A stretch of DNA of 64,000 bases from Bradyrhizobium barranii subsp. barranii (GCF_017565645.3 NZ_CP086136.1:868001-932000); one strand, 5' to 3'; positions 47,664 through 58,243 are shown, counted from the first letter of the stretch. Numbers and translations: made by a program. The notes: generated by a model not told the origin, from the sequence alone.

Positions 47664-47739
47664 AGAAAATCAAGTTATTGGCTCACGATAACAAGAAACC
47701 GGGTGTCATGTGACTTAAATCGGCGATCTGTCCCCCTAG

Positions 47740-48129
47740 GTGCGTCGTCTGTACTCGGGGGCGAACCCACCCCGAAAAAGCCCGAAGGCCTTGATGTCCA
47801 GCTGCGATGGCGCGCCGCCTATAAACGTGAAGATATTGCGAAGTTACGGAAAATTGCTCGGAATTCCTCATATCGCTCATGGCCCACGGACGGTTGCGCT
47901 TGAGCGCGTTGGCGATTGCGAGATCAACATGTTCGAAACGCTTGAAGCCGGTTCAGCTGCGGCGCCCCTGTTCTGGATGGAGCTGTTCGATCTTCGCGTT
48001 CACGCCTCGCGCGACAGCCGCGGATGCCACAACATGAGCGACGCAGTCGCAGCGTTCAACGATTTTGCTTCGCAGGCGAGCCGCCTGGCGGAGGTGCCGC
48101 CGTGCGACACCGGCGAAGCCGTAGGCTGA
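47740..48129 (+). CDS. Hypothetical protein, up to 129 residues
   Basis: The reliable part begins at about residue 19 (MSSCDGAPPINVKILRSYGK). It continues with GDCEINMFETLEAGSAAAPL and FWMELFDLRVHASRDSRGCH. The compact alpha/beta pattern suggests a small soluble protein. I do not recognise the family. It precedes another small unknown gene by 3 bases, and the two may be cotranscribed. Confidence 0.5.
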   Translation: MRRLYSGANPPRKSPKALMSSCDGAPPINVKILRSYGKLLGIPHIAHGPRTVALERVGDCEINMFETLEAGSAAAPLFWMELFDLRVHASRDSRGCHNMSDAVAAFNDFASQASRLAEVPPCDTGEAVG

Positions 48130-48132
48130 CAA

Positions 48133-48450
48133 TTGCCGCGTCCACCGAAAGTATCCCCAGCGGAAAACGCAGCGCTTCTGACGCGCAGCCAGATTCTTGG
48201 CTACGACACGGAGCGGATGGCGTTTCTGTTTACGATGACGTATGGCGCCAGCATCGTCGACTGCGAGATAAGCAGCGTCGCGCTGCACGACCTTCACGGC
48301 TCGAAGGGCACGCGTCCCGACGAAAGGGAGACCCAATTCAGGCGTCTCCGCGACGCGGTCGAGCGCCTTGCATCATACGCTTTCGAACAGCAGGGCAGGC
48401 GGCAGCGCGAGCGGCTCCGCATCTTCTCCAAGCACGTCAAGGCGCTCTGA
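48133..48450 (+). CDS. Hypothetical protein, about 105 residues (TTG start)
   Basis: A soluble, charged protein (LTRSQILGYDTERMAFLFTM; later a helical C-terminus RDAVERLASYAFEQQGRRQR). The first in-frame start is TTG at 48133; the first ATG is at 48217. The C-terminal helix is Arg-rich and could bind nucleic acid, which is only a guess. No family is recognised. Confidence 0.5.
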   Translation: MPRPPKVSPAENAALLTRSQILGYDTERMAFLFTMTYGASIVDCEISSVALHDLHGSKGTRPDERETQFRRLRDAVERLASYAFEQQGRRQRERLRIFSKHVKAL

Positions 48451-48701
48451 CGACCGCCAAAGCAAGGCCGCCGCCGCAACGGCAACGCATATGCAATTTG
48501 TGCCACGTGAGATGCTCGACATCTCCCTCTTAAACATTTCACTCGACCATGGTCTGCAAGACCGGGTTCCGCAGTTGTCGCCGGCTGGGTGTTGCCGCGC
48601 CGTGACATCCAGGCACGCTCAGCCGGTATAGACTGGTCGATATCCGGTGCCCCTTCCGTTGCCCGGATGGTGAGTTATCGCGCTCTTGCGTCCAGTTGTG
48701 A
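48451..48701. other. Intergenic, no feature recognised
   Basis: About 250 bases before the DUF900 lipoprotein gene. Reading frames are short, codon bias is poor, and no repeat or RNA signature is visible. Confidence 0.4.
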
Positions 48702-49835
48702 GTGTTGCCGGTGGTCCGGACGAGTCGCATCAGTGCTCCAGCAGTTTTGTTGGCTTTGTCGATCGCAGCAGTCCTGGGCGGCTGTGCAGGACGTCCGTCG
48801 CAGGGCGTGCTTGTTCCGACAGCGCAGGTCGCCCCCGGAAACACAAATGTCCCGATCTACGTCGTCACCAATCGCAAGCGATCCGACGTCGATCCCGGTG
48901 AGATGTTCAGCGGGGACCGTTCGGACGAGCTGTCCTTTGCCGAGGTGACTGTCTCGATCCCGCCAGATGCCGCGCGGAAGATCGGCGAAGTGCAGTGGCC
49001 CGCGAGCCTGCCCGGCGACCCCCAACGGGATTTCACGACTGTGTCGGCCGACTATCTCGACAAGACGCATTTCGCTGCGTCTGTCGCCGCGGCGATGAAG
49101 CAGTCCGGTCGCAACAAGGTGCTTGTCTTCGTCCACGGCTTCAACAACCGCTTCGATGATGCGGTCTATCGCTTCGCGCAGATCGTGCACGACTCCAATG
49201 TGCCGGTCGTTCCCGTGCTTTTCACCTGGCCATCGCGCGGCGAGCTGAGGCTGCGCGCGTATACCTATGACCGGGAAAGCGCCAATTTTTCGCGTGACGC
49301 GCTCGACAATCTGTTGAGCACGCTCGACGCCTCGTCTGCCGTCGGCGAAGTTTATCTTCTGGCTCATTCGATGGGCAATTGGATCGCACTGGAAGCACTG
49401 CGAACGCGGGCGATCCGCGCCCCGGCTGTCGCGTCGAAGCGCAGCAAGCTGAAGAATGTGATGCTGGTGGCACCCGACGTGGATGTCGATGTCTTCCGCT
49501 CGCAACTGAACCGGATGAGCGGCGCGCGGCCCCCCATCTCGTTGTTCGTCTCGCGTGACGACGGCGCGCTCTCGCTGTCGAAGACGATCTGGGGAGACGT
49601 CGCCCGCCTGGGCGATATCGACCCGACCCAGGAGCCTTATCGAACTGAGCTCGCGCGCGACCGGATCGACGTCTACGACCTGACGAAACTGGCGGTCGCC
49701 GGCGACGACGCCCACGACCGGGCTTTCGAGCAGGTAGGCCCGGTTGTCGCAATGATCCGCCAACGCATGGCCCAGGGCCAAGCGCTGGGTGAACAGAAGG
49801 CGGCCGCGGGCCCGCTCGCGCGGCTTGCGGAGTAG
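48702..49835 (+). CDS. DUF900-type alpha/beta hydrolase lipoprotein
   Basis: A 377-residue protein with a lipoprotein signal (APAVLLALSIAAVLGGCAGR, lipobox LGGC). The hydrolase fold shows LVFVHGFNNRFDDAVYRFAQ as the oxyanion region, VLFTWPSRGELR, and the nucleophile serine in LLAHSMGNWIALEAL. This set is typical of DUF900 (esterase/lipase-like). The start is GTG at 48702 or TTG at 48705. It would be anchored on the periplasmic side of a membrane. The substrate is unknown. Confidence 0.87.
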   Translation: MLPVVRTSRISAPAVLLALSIAAVLGGCAGRPSQGVLVPTAQVAPGNTNVPIYVVTNRKRSDVDPGEMFSGDRSDELSFAEVTVSIPPDAARKIGEVQWPASLPGDPQRDFTTVSADYLDKTHFAASVAAAMKQSGRNKVLVFVHGFNNRFDDAVYRFAQIVHDSNVPVVPVLFTWPSRGELRLRAYTYDRESANFSRDALDNLLSTLDASSAVGEVYLLAHSMGNWIALEALRTRAIRAPAVASKRSKLKNVMLVAPDVDVDVFRSQLNRMSGARPPISLFVSRDDGALSLSKTIWGDVARLGDIDPTQEPYRTELARDRIDVYDLTKLAVAGDDAHDRAFEQVGPVVAMIRQRMAQGQALGEQKAAAGPLARLAE

Positions 49836-49895
49836 CGCGAGAGGCAGGCCCTGCCTGGCTTCTTCATGGCGACGTGTCGACGAGGCCGTGACGTC

Positions 49896-50609
49896 TCAGG
49901 CGTAGGCGACCCAGCCGCGGAACGTGAAGCCGATGTAGAACAGGGTTGGGACGGAGAAGCCTGCGTCGCGCAAAATTGCTTCGTCTCGCGCGGGCGCCAG
50001 AATGCTCAACTGGCCGTCGACCGCCTTTCGCGCGGCGGCCGCCTTGTCGGGCTCGACTCCGGCTGCGGCGAGAAAGGCGGAATAGCGCGAGAGCCAAAGC
50101 GGCCGTTCATCGTCGTCGCCGGGGATGCTGAAATGGGCCGCGACGAACGGCGCGCCGGGCTTGAGGCGGCGGCGGATTTCGGACGCTATTCGCAGCCGTT
50201 CCTCGACATCGACGAAGTGCAGGGTCAACAGGCACGTCGCGCCGTCGAACGGCCCCTCCGGTGCATCGTCGATATAGCCTTGGTGCAGACGCGCGCGCGA
50301 CGCGAGCGGGCCCAGCGTCTGCTTCGCGAGATTCAGCATCGCAGCGGACGGGTCCACGCCGTCGAAGGTCCAGCGCGGCTGCGCTTGCGCAAAGGCATTC
50401 AGCTCCAGGCCGCCGCCGGCGCCAAGAACGAGTATTCGCGCATCTTCACGCGCACGCCCGCCCAAAAGGATCGCCGCCATGGACAGCATCGAATTGTAGC
50501 CGGGAACAAACCGTGGCGGCCCTTCGGTGTACTTCGCCACCATCTGCGGATCGGAGAACGCGTTTTGAATGTCGGTCACGATGTTGTCCTGCTGAGGGGA
50601 ATCGGTCAC
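49896..50609 (-). CDS. Class I SAM-dependent methyltransferase
   Basis: A 237-residue protein. Motif I is [20 protein letters not shown], followed by [38 protein letters not shown] and [15 protein letters not shown]. The order resembles UbiE-like or Tam-like small-molecule methyltransferases. The acceptor is unknown. Its start overlaps the Rrf2 regulator stop by 4 bases, so the regulator probably controls it together with itself. Confidence 0.87.
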   Translation of the reverse strand: MTDSPQQDNIVTDIQNAFSDPQMVAKYTEGPPRFVPGYNSMLSMAAILLGGRAREDARILVLGAGGGLELNAFAQAQPRWTFDGVDPSAAMLNLAKQTLGPLASRARLHQGYIDDAPEGPFDGATCLLTLHFVDVEERLRIASEIRRRLKPGAPFVAAHFSIPGDDDERPLWLSRYSAFLAAAGVEPDKAAAARKAVDGQLSILAPARDEAILRDAGFSVPTLFYIGFTFRGWVAYA

Positions 50610-51064
50610 GCGTGATGCGCGCTCATGCTGTGAAGCTTTCGCGCACCCAGGCGCTTGCGCAGATCGTCGCTCAGCATCGCCAGCGTCACTTCGCCAAAGC
50701 GCGACAGCAGCAACGCCTCTGCATCGTCAAAGGCCTGATCGAGCGCGGCATTGACGGCCTGCTCGACGAGGCAGCCAGGCGCCTCGGTCCGGTTGCCCAT
50801 GGCCAGAATCGAGGGGCTGCCGAGCGCGGTGTAGACGTCGCGCAGCGTCACCCTCGACAGATCGCAAGCCAGCGTCCAGCCACCGCCGTGCCCCTTCTCG
50901 GAGCGGACGTAACCGAGGTCGCGCAGGCCCGCCATGATGCGGCGGATCACCACCGGGTTGGTGTCCATGGCCTTCGCCAGGGTCTCGGAGGTGAACGGGC
51001 CAGGCTGCTGCGCCATGTGCAGCAGGACGTGGAGAACCCCTGATAATCGGCCGTCTCGTTTCAT
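50606..51064 (-). CDS. Rrf2 family transcriptional regulator
   Basis: A 152-residue winged-helix protein. The HTH is [20 protein letters not shown], and the wing is [20 protein letters not shown]. The C-terminal half keeps only one cysteine in the usual cluster region ([12 protein letters not shown]). It is therefore more like iron-sulfur-free members such as YwnA/CymR than IscR. Its start codon lies inside a perfect 9-base inverted repeat, consistent with autorepression. It is the first gene of a two-gene operon. Confidence 0.9.
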   Translation of the reverse strand: MKRDGRLSGVLHVLLHMAQQPGPFTSETLAKAMDTNPVVIRRIMAGLRDLGYVRSEKGHGGGWTLACDLSRVTLRDVYTALGSPSILAMGNRTEAPGCLVEQAVNAALDQAFDDAEALLLSRFGEVTLAMLSDDLRKRLGARKLHSMSAHHA

Positions 51065-51085
51065 GTAACTTCATATGTTACATGA
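51061..51085. promoter_or_regulatory. Palindromic operator over the Rrf2 start codon
   Basis: TCATGTAAC at 51061-51069 is mirrored exactly by GTTACATGA at 51077-51085 with a 7-base spacer (TTCATAT). The regulator's ATG (minus strand, 51064-51062) lies within the first arm. A dimeric Rrf2 protein bound here would block its own initiation region. Confidence 0.7.
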
Positions 51086-51292
51086 TGGCGCCGAGGTCAA
51101 CTGGTTTCGGAGCGGGCATAAGGAGCTCGTTGCCATCCTGCGCCTGTTTTGCCCGACGGGTCAGCGTCGCGGCAAAGCGCCTAAGTCATTGATCCCGCTC
51201 ATGCCGTCTACTGTGCATGGGGTTGTTTTCGACATTTTTGGTTTGAGGGCACAACAGCCGCGGGCTGAACCGGATCTCATCCGGCTCTGCCG

Positions 51293-53314
<2,022 letters not shown>

Positions 53315-53410
53315 GGCGCCTACGCATAGGGCTCCGGGCGTACGAATACAACCGACGGACGCGTGAAGATTTGCGGTTCCGCCAGGGGCTATCCGGCTTG
53401 CGGGAGTGCG

Positions 53411-53566
53411 TTAACCGTTCGCGAACCCCTGCCGGACCTCGGCAGTCGTGGCCGGCTCGCCGCCATGCTGGCGGACCATCCGCACGGCATTCTCGACGAG
53501 GCGGAGATTAGTCACCGTCGAGCCCGGCAGCGCCGCCTCGATCCAGGCCATGCGCATGGCGAGCAT
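53411..53566 (-). CDS. Possible 51-residue protein or coding remnant
   Basis: In the 344-base gap upstream of the EamA gene, a minus-strand frame reads MLAMRMAWIEAALPGSTVTN and LRLVENAVRMVRQHGGEPAT with a TAA at 53411. Its composition is like real coding sequence, and the frame stays open upstream without a good start. It may be the end of a lost gene. I do not recognise the family. Confidence 0.3.
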   Translation of the reverse strand: MLAMRMAWIEAALPGSTVTNLRLVENAVRMVRQHGGEPATTAEVRQGFANG

Positions 53567-53658
53567 CGCCTCGCCGCCCGGAACAGTGCGCGTGCCGCAT
53601 ATGGGCGACCCCTCTTCCGGGTTCTCACTGCGGCCGACATCGGATATCCGATTGCTCC

Positions 53659-54597
53659 ATGGGCAAGGAAATTTCTGACGGCGGTGATGACGCCCGCGCT
53701 GCGCCGTCCACCGAGGCCTGGCTCGGTGCGGTTGCGCTGATCGGCTTCATCCTGGTGGCGACCGCGCAGGCCTCAAATCAGATTCTGGCGCGGGGCCTCG
53801 CGGGCTCCGTCCCGCCCTTCGCGCTCGCCTTCTTCCGCTGGAGCATCGTTGCCATCGGGCTCGCGCCGATCGCGTTCGCCGAAATCCGCGGCGGCCGCGT
53901 GCCACTCGGCAAGAACATCTGGCCGATCCTCGCCGCCGGCTTCATGGGCATGTTCCTCTGCGGCGGCCCGGTCTATGCCGCGGGCATCTCGACGACGGCG
54001 ATCCACATCGCGTTGATCATGGCGCTGTCGCCGGTCACGGTGCTGATGATCTCTGCGGTGCTCGGCATCGAGCAGGTCGGCCCGCTGCAATGGCTCGGCA
54101 CGGCGCTTGCGCTCGCCGGCGCCTTGCTCATCATCTCCGGCGGTCATCCGGAGACCTTGTTCGCACTGGAGACCGCAGCGGGCGACGGCCTGGTCGTGAT
54201 CGCGATGCTCGGCTGGTCCGGCTACACGCTGCTGCAATCGCGCGCGGCGCCCAAGGCGTCGCTGCTGGCGCGCATGAGCCTGTTCGCAGGCGCCGGCGCG
54301 CTGTTCTCGCTGCCGCAGGCGCTGATCGAGATGTGGACCACGCCGGCGCAGGTCTTCAGCACGAAAGCGGTGTCGGCTTACGTCTTCGCCGGGATCGTTC
54401 CCGGGCTGCTCGCCTATGCCGGCTTTGCCTGGCTCGGCGGCAAATTCGGTTCGGTCCGAACCTCGCTTGTGCTTTATCTCGGACCGATCGCGAGCGCCCT
54501 TCTGTCGTTCGCAATTCTCGGTGAACCGCCAAAACTGATCCATCTGTTCGGCGGTGTGCTGATCCTCGGCGGGGTCTGGGCGAGCCTGCGCAAATAG
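53659..54597 (+). CDS. EamA/DMT family transporter
   Basis: A 312-residue membrane protein with ten hydrophobic segments arranged as two EamA repeats. The first carries PFALAFFRWSIVAIGLAPIA. The second ends with VRTSLVLYLGPIASALLSFA and GEPPKLIHLFGGVLILGGVW. The family exports amino acids and other metabolites. Its substrate cannot be predicted. It starts a plus-strand unit by itself. Confidence 0.9.
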   Translation: MGKEISDGGDDARAAPSTEAWLGAVALIGFILVATAQASNQILARGLAGSVPPFALAFFRWSIVAIGLAPIAFAEIRGGRVPLGKNIWPILAAGFMGMFLCGGPVYAAGISTTAIHIALIMALSPVTVLMISAVLGIEQVGPLQWLGTALALAGALLIISGGHPETLFALETAAGDGLVVIAMLGWSGYTLLQSRAAPKASLLARMSLFAGAGALFSLPQALIEMWTTPAQVFSTKAVSAYVFAGIVPGLLAYAGFAWLGGKFGSVRTSLVLYLGPIASALLSFAILGEPPKLIHLFGGVLILGGVWASLRK

Positions 54598-54763
54598 CTC
54601 CATCGATCCGAGTTGTGGTTCATTCGCAGGAACCAACCGCCTCCGCGAACATTCTGATCAAGGGACCGATGCGAGCCATGCTCGCGCGCGCCCCGACCAT
54701 CCCGGCGCCAGTGCCGTAACCGGATTTTGCCTCGACGCTTCGTTTCGGGGCGATGGGGGACTT

Positions 54764-54928
54764 GTGAGTACGGTCATAGAGAACTTGTTGTCACGGAAGC
54801 AGAAGCTTGTGGAACAGCTCGAGAAGGTGCAGTCGATCGACGATCGCGACAAGATCGAGCACCAGCTCGAACAGATCAACACCGCGCTGGATTTTCTGGA
54901 CAGGCCGGGATCGAAGGACGCGGGGTAG
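54764..54928 (+). CDS. Small coiled-coil protein, 54 residues (GTG start)
   Basis: GTG at 54764, preceded by a strong GGGGGA at 54755-54760, opens a 54-codon frame ending in TAG at 54926. The product is almost entirely helical and charged: IENLLSRKQKLVEQLEKVQS, DDRDKIEHQLEQINTALDFL. The heptad-like spacing of Leu and Ile suggests a two-stranded coiled coil. Codon use is strongly coding. Its function is unknown. It lies just before the GntR gene on the other strand. Confidence 0.65.
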   Translation: MSTVIENLLSRKQKLVEQLEKVQSIDDRDKIEHQLEQINTALDFLDRPGSKDAG

Positions 54929-54934
54929 AAGCGC

Positions 54935-55630
54935 TCAGTCCACCTTCAGCGCCTCCACTTTCAAGGCCTCCACTTTCAAGGCCTTGGCGTAGACCAGGCC
55001 GGAATTGGTGATGTGCGTTGTCATCAGTGCTTCGAAGGCCGCGAACTCGCCGAGCGCGAACAGATCGAGCAGCTTGCGATGCTCGTCGAAGGACGAGCGG
55101 GTGCGCACGTCGATCGGCGACGTCAGATTGGTGCGCAGCGCCGCGACGCGGCCGGAGACGAGCTGGTAGGATTCGATGAGATAGCGGTTGCTGCAATGCG
55201 CGAACAATCCTTCGTGAAAGCCCGCATCGGCGCGGCCATAGGCGATGTTGTCCTTCGCCGCGATCGCCGGCTCCATCGCCGCGATTGCCTCGCTCATCGT
55301 CGCAATCGCGCCGTCGCGATCGTGACGAAACGCGAGCTCGGCGGCCTTGGGCTCGAGCGCGATCCGGAAGGTGCAGAGCGCAGTGATGTCGTCCGCGCTC
55401 GGCGTGAACACGAAGCTGCCGACCTGCGGCCGGATCACGACCAGGCCCTGCGCCTGCAACTGGCCCATCGCCTCGCGCACCGGCGTGCGGCTGACGCCGA
55501 AGGAATTCGCCACCATCTCCTCGGAGATGGCGGCGCCGAGCGCGAACTCGCCGTCGATGATGGCCTGGCGCAGCCGCAGCACCACCCGCTGCGACAGCGA
55601 TTTCGGCGTATCGAGCTTGAGCGATCGCAT
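54935..55630 (-). CDS. GntR family regulator, FadR-like (FCD domain)
   Basis: A 231-residue repressor-type protein. The N-terminal winged helix is QRVVLRLRQAIIDGEFALGA with EEMVANSFGVSRTPVREAMGQL. The FCD effector domain covers residues 85-215 (SADDITALCTFRIALEPKAA, DAGFHEGLFAHCSNRYLIES). The last residues repeat ALKVE three times, encoded by a 15-base tandem repeat. It ends 8 bases before nothing but starts 8 bases after the FAD oxidoreductase stop, so both are in one operon. Confidence 0.9.
   Translation of the reverse strand: MRSLKLDTPKSLSQRVVLRLRQAIIDGEFALGAAISEEMVANSFGVSRTPVREAMGQLQAQGLVVIRPQVGSFVFTPSADDITALCTFRIALEPKAAELAFRHDRDGAIATMSEAIAAMEPAIAAKDNIAYGRADAGFHEGLFAHCSNRYLIESYQLVSGRVAALRTNLTSPIDVRTRSSFDEHRKLLDLFALGEFAAFEALMTTHITNSGLVYAKALKVEALKVEALKVD
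54937..54985. repeat. 15-base tandem repeat in the GntR gene 3' end
   Basis: CTCCACTTTCAAGGC occurs twice in succession (54954-54983), with a diverged third unit before it. On the minus strand it encodes the ALKVE repeat that forms the protein C-terminus. Confidence 0.7.
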
Positions 55631-55638
55631 CTGCTGTC

Positions 55639-57051
55639 TCAGATCACCTTGCCGGGATTGAGCAGGTGATCGGGATCGAGCGCGGCCTTCAGCGTCCGCA
55701 TCAACGCGATCTCGGCTTCGCTCCTGGCGTGGCCCAGCCACTTCTTCTTCAGCGTGCCGATGCCGTGTTCGGCGGAGACGCTGCCGCCCAGCTCGCGCAC
55801 CAGGCCGTAGATGATCGCGTCCATCTCTTCCTTCGGCTGCTGCTCGACGGAAAGACCGGTGACCCAGGACACGAGATGCAGATTGCCGTCGCCGATATGG
55901 CCGTAATAGACGCTCTCGCATCCCTTGATTCCATCGGCGAGCGCGGCCTTGCAGCGGGTGACGAACTCGTCCATCCGCGCCACCGCAAGCCCGATGTCGT
56001 AGGAGATGTGCGGACCCAGCACCTGGCCGAACTCGGCGCAGATGTCGCGCACGCGCCAGAACGCCTGCGTCTGCGCCAGCGATTGCGCGACGGCGGCATC
56101 TGCGAGCAGCCCGCGCTCCATCAGCTCTTCGAGCCAGGCCTGGAAACGCGGTGCATCCAGGCTCTCGTCGGTGCCTTGGGCCTCGACGAGCACGTAGAGG
56201 CCGTGGCCTGCGGCGACCGGTGGCTTCACCCCGGCGCGATTCGTGATCACGTCCCAATAGTCCGGCCACATCACCTCGAATGCCGACAGCAGCGGCCCGA
56301 GCCCGCTTCGCGCGGCATCGAGCAGGGCGATCACCGCGGCATAGTCCTTCAGCGCGCACAGCGCCGCCATGGTCGAGCGCGGTTTCGGGAACAGCCGCAA
56401 CACCACGCGGGTGATGATGCCGAGCGTGCCTTCGGAGCCGATGAAGAGATGCTTGAGGTCATAGCCCGCGTTGTTCTTCATCAGCTTGTTGAGGCTGGTG
56501 ATGATGGTGCCGTCGGGCAGCGCCACCTCCAGGCCGAGCACCAGTTCGCGCGTCATGCCGTAGCGGATCACGCGGTTGCCGCCGGCATTGGTGGAGAGAT
56601 TGCCGCCGATCGCGCAGGAGCCGCGCGAGCCGAGATCGAGCGGAAAGAAGAAACCGGCTTCGTCGGCGGCCTTCTGGATCGTCTCCAGCGGCGTGCCCGA
56701 TTTCACCGTCATCGTCATCGACGCCCGATCGATCTCCTCGATGCCGGTCATGCGCTCGAGCGAGATCGCGACCCAGCCCGGTTCGGGCGAGGCGCCGCGG
56801 CAGAGTCCGGTCAATCCACCCTGCGGCACGAAGGGCAGCCGCGCCTGCCGGCAGGTCGCAATCGCATCGGCAACGCCTTGCGCATCGACCGGCCGGATCA
56901 CCGCAAGCGGCGTTTGCGGCAGGCTCGCGCTCCAGTCGTTGCAATTGCGCGCGGGCACGTCGGTGCCGATCAGCACGGCGGCCGCGCCGAGCTTGTCGCG
57001 CAAGGCGCCAAGCAACTGATCGGGCCGCTCAATGGGGCTCACCATGTTCAT
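55639..57051 (-). CDS. FAD-binding oxidoreductase (GlcD/D-lactate dehydrogenase family)
   Basis: A 470-residue flavoprotein that oxidises 2-hydroxy acids. The N-terminal FAD-binding domain shows RLPFVPQGGLTGLCRGASPE, GCAIGG-type SRGSCAIGGNLSTNAGGNRV and KNNAGYDLKHLFIGSEGTLG. The C-terminal cap has YYGHIGDGNLHLVSW and SAEHGIGTLKKKWL, which bind substrate and metal. I used ATG at 57051, preceded by GAGGAGGT. No GlcE/GlcF partners are nearby. It shares an operon with the GntR regulator. Confidence 0.92.
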   Translation of the reverse strand: MNMVSPIERPDQLLGALRDKLGAAAVLIGTDVPARNCNDWSASLPQTPLAVIRPVDAQGVADAIATCRQARLPFVPQGGLTGLCRGASPEPGWVAISLERMTGIEEIDRASMTMTVKSGTPLETIQKAADEAGFFFPLDLGSRGSCAIGGNLSTNAGGNRVIRYGMTRELVLGLEVALPDGTIITSLNKLMKNNAGYDLKHLFIGSEGTLGIITRVVLRLFPKPRSTMAALCALKDYAAVIALLDAARSGLGPLLSAFEVMWPDYWDVITNRAGVKPPVAAGHGLYVLVEAQGTDESLDAPRFQAWLEELMERGLLADAAVAQSLAQTQAFWRVRDICAEFGQVLGPHISYDIGLAVARMDEFVTRCKAALADGIKGCESVYYGHIGDGNLHLVSWVTGLSVEQQPKEEMDAIIYGLVRELGGSVSAEHGIGTLKKKWLGHARSEAEIALMRTLKAALDPDHLLNPGKVI

Positions 57052-57119
57052 GCGAGACCTCCTCGGAATCTGGCTGCGTCTCATGCGCGCCGTGATGGTG
57101 GAAAGGGTTTGCGTCCATC

Positions 57120-57136
57120 TTGTATGTAAGGTACAA
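57120..57136. promoter_or_regulatory. Candidate GntR operator between divergent genes
   Basis: TTGTA at 57120-57124 and TACAA at 57132-57136 form an inverted repeat with a 7-base spacer, a spacing usual for FadR-type regulators. It lies between the FAD oxidoreductase and the DapA-like gene and is the likely binding site of the adjacent GntR protein. Confidence 0.5.
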
Positions 57137-57229
57137 CATAAAAAGTAAAGCAAAAACAAGGCTCGGAAAGCCTCCTAAGATCGTTCGAGATCAGAGGCTT
57201 AGTCCGGGGCCGCAGCAATGGGTGGTGAG

Positions 57230-58114
57230 ATGACGGAGGCAATTCGCGGGTTCTGGGTGGCGTCGGCGACGCCGCTGGCGACTGATGGCAGCGTGGACTC
57301 CGCCAAGCTCGCCGCTCACGCCAGGCAGCTCTTCGGCAAGGGCGTCGACGGCGTCGTGCTGTTCGGCACCACCGGCGAGGGCACCTCCTTCAATGTCAAC
57401 GAGCGTGTCGCGACCATCGAGGCCGTGCTCAAGGCCGGCGTCGCGCCCGAGCGGATCGGCATCGGCGGCGGCTTTCCCGCCATCACCGACAGCATCGCGC
57501 TGACGCGCACCGTGCTCGGCCTCGGCCTGCGCCACGTGCTGTATCTGCCGCCCTATTTCGACCGTGGTGTCACGCCCGAAGGCATCGAAGATGCTTTTGC
57601 TGCGATCATCGACGGCGTCGCCGACGATCGCCTGCGCGCCTCGCTCTATCACATCCCGCAGGTCTCCGGCGTTGCGATCCCGACCGGTGTCGCGGCAAAC
57701 TTGCGCAAGCGTTACGGCAAGGTGGTTGCGGGCCTGAAGGACTCCAGCGGCGACTTCAAGCAGTTCCAGGCGTTCCGTGCAGCTAGCCCTGATCTCGCCA
57801 TCACCGTCGGCAACGAAGCCGACATCACCCGCGCGATCGCCGCCGGCGGCGCCGGCACCATCTGCGGCATGGCCAACGTCGTGCCCGAGCTGGTCAAGGG
57901 CATGGTTGACGGCAAGGACGTCGAGGCGCGCATGCAAGCCGCGACCGATGTCGTGCTGAACACGCCGTCGTTCCTTGCGACGCTGAAGGCAATCCTCGCC
58001 GCACAGACGGGCGACGCGGGCTGGCTCCGCGTGCGCCCGCCATTCCGTGCCTCGTCCGATGGCGTAGCGCTCAAGCGAAAGATTGACGAGCTGATTGCTC
58101 CTGCCATCGCGTGA
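57230..58114 (+). CDS. Dihydrodipicolinate synthase/N-acetylneuraminate lyase family aldolase
   Basis: A 294-residue (beta/alpha)8 aldolase. The Schiff-base lysine is K170 in KVVAGLKDSSGDF. The pyruvate-binding GTTGEGTSFN and the tyrosine of LYHIPQVSGV are present. The divergent neighbour handles 2-hydroxy acids, not lysine, and the true lysine genes are elsewhere. A sugar-acid or keto-acid aldolase is therefore more likely than DapA itself. Start may be ATG at 57218 or 57230. The second has the better ribosome site (GGTGGTGAG). Confidence 0.85.
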   Translation: MTEAIRGFWVASATPLATDGSVDSAKLAAHARQLFGKGVDGVVLFGTTGEGTSFNVNERVATIEAVLKAGVAPERIGIGGGFPAITDSIALTRTVLGLGLRHVLYLPPYFDRGVTPEGIEDAFAAIIDGVADDRLRASLYHIPQVSGVAIPTGVAANLRKRYGKVVAGLKDSSGDFKQFQAFRAASPDLAITVGNEADITRAIAAGGAGTICGMANVVPELVKGMVDGKDVEARMQAATDVVLNTPSFLATLKAILAAQTGDAGWLRVRPPFRASSDGVALKRKIDELIAPAIA

Positions 58115-58213
58115 GATATGAAATCTTCGTGACACGTTGCCGCGGATTCGCGTGCAGCGTGTTGCGATAACTGCGACGTCTATTGGTGATTGCCGTTCGG
58201 TGCGCTGATGCGC

Positions 58214-58243
58214 TTAGAACGATTCAATACTAGAGCGATTCAA
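58214..58243. promoter_or_regulatory. Repeated TTAGAACGATTCAA-like element upstream of the TonB receptor
   Basis: TTAGAACGATTCAA at 58214-58227 and the near copy TAGAGCGATTCAA at 58231-58243 lie about 75-100 bases before the receptor start. The TTAGAA-N3-TTC core resembles the Irr/ICE box (TTAGAA-N3-TTCTAA) that controls iron genes in Rhizobiales, but the right arm is imperfect. This link is an inference. Confidence 0.35.
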
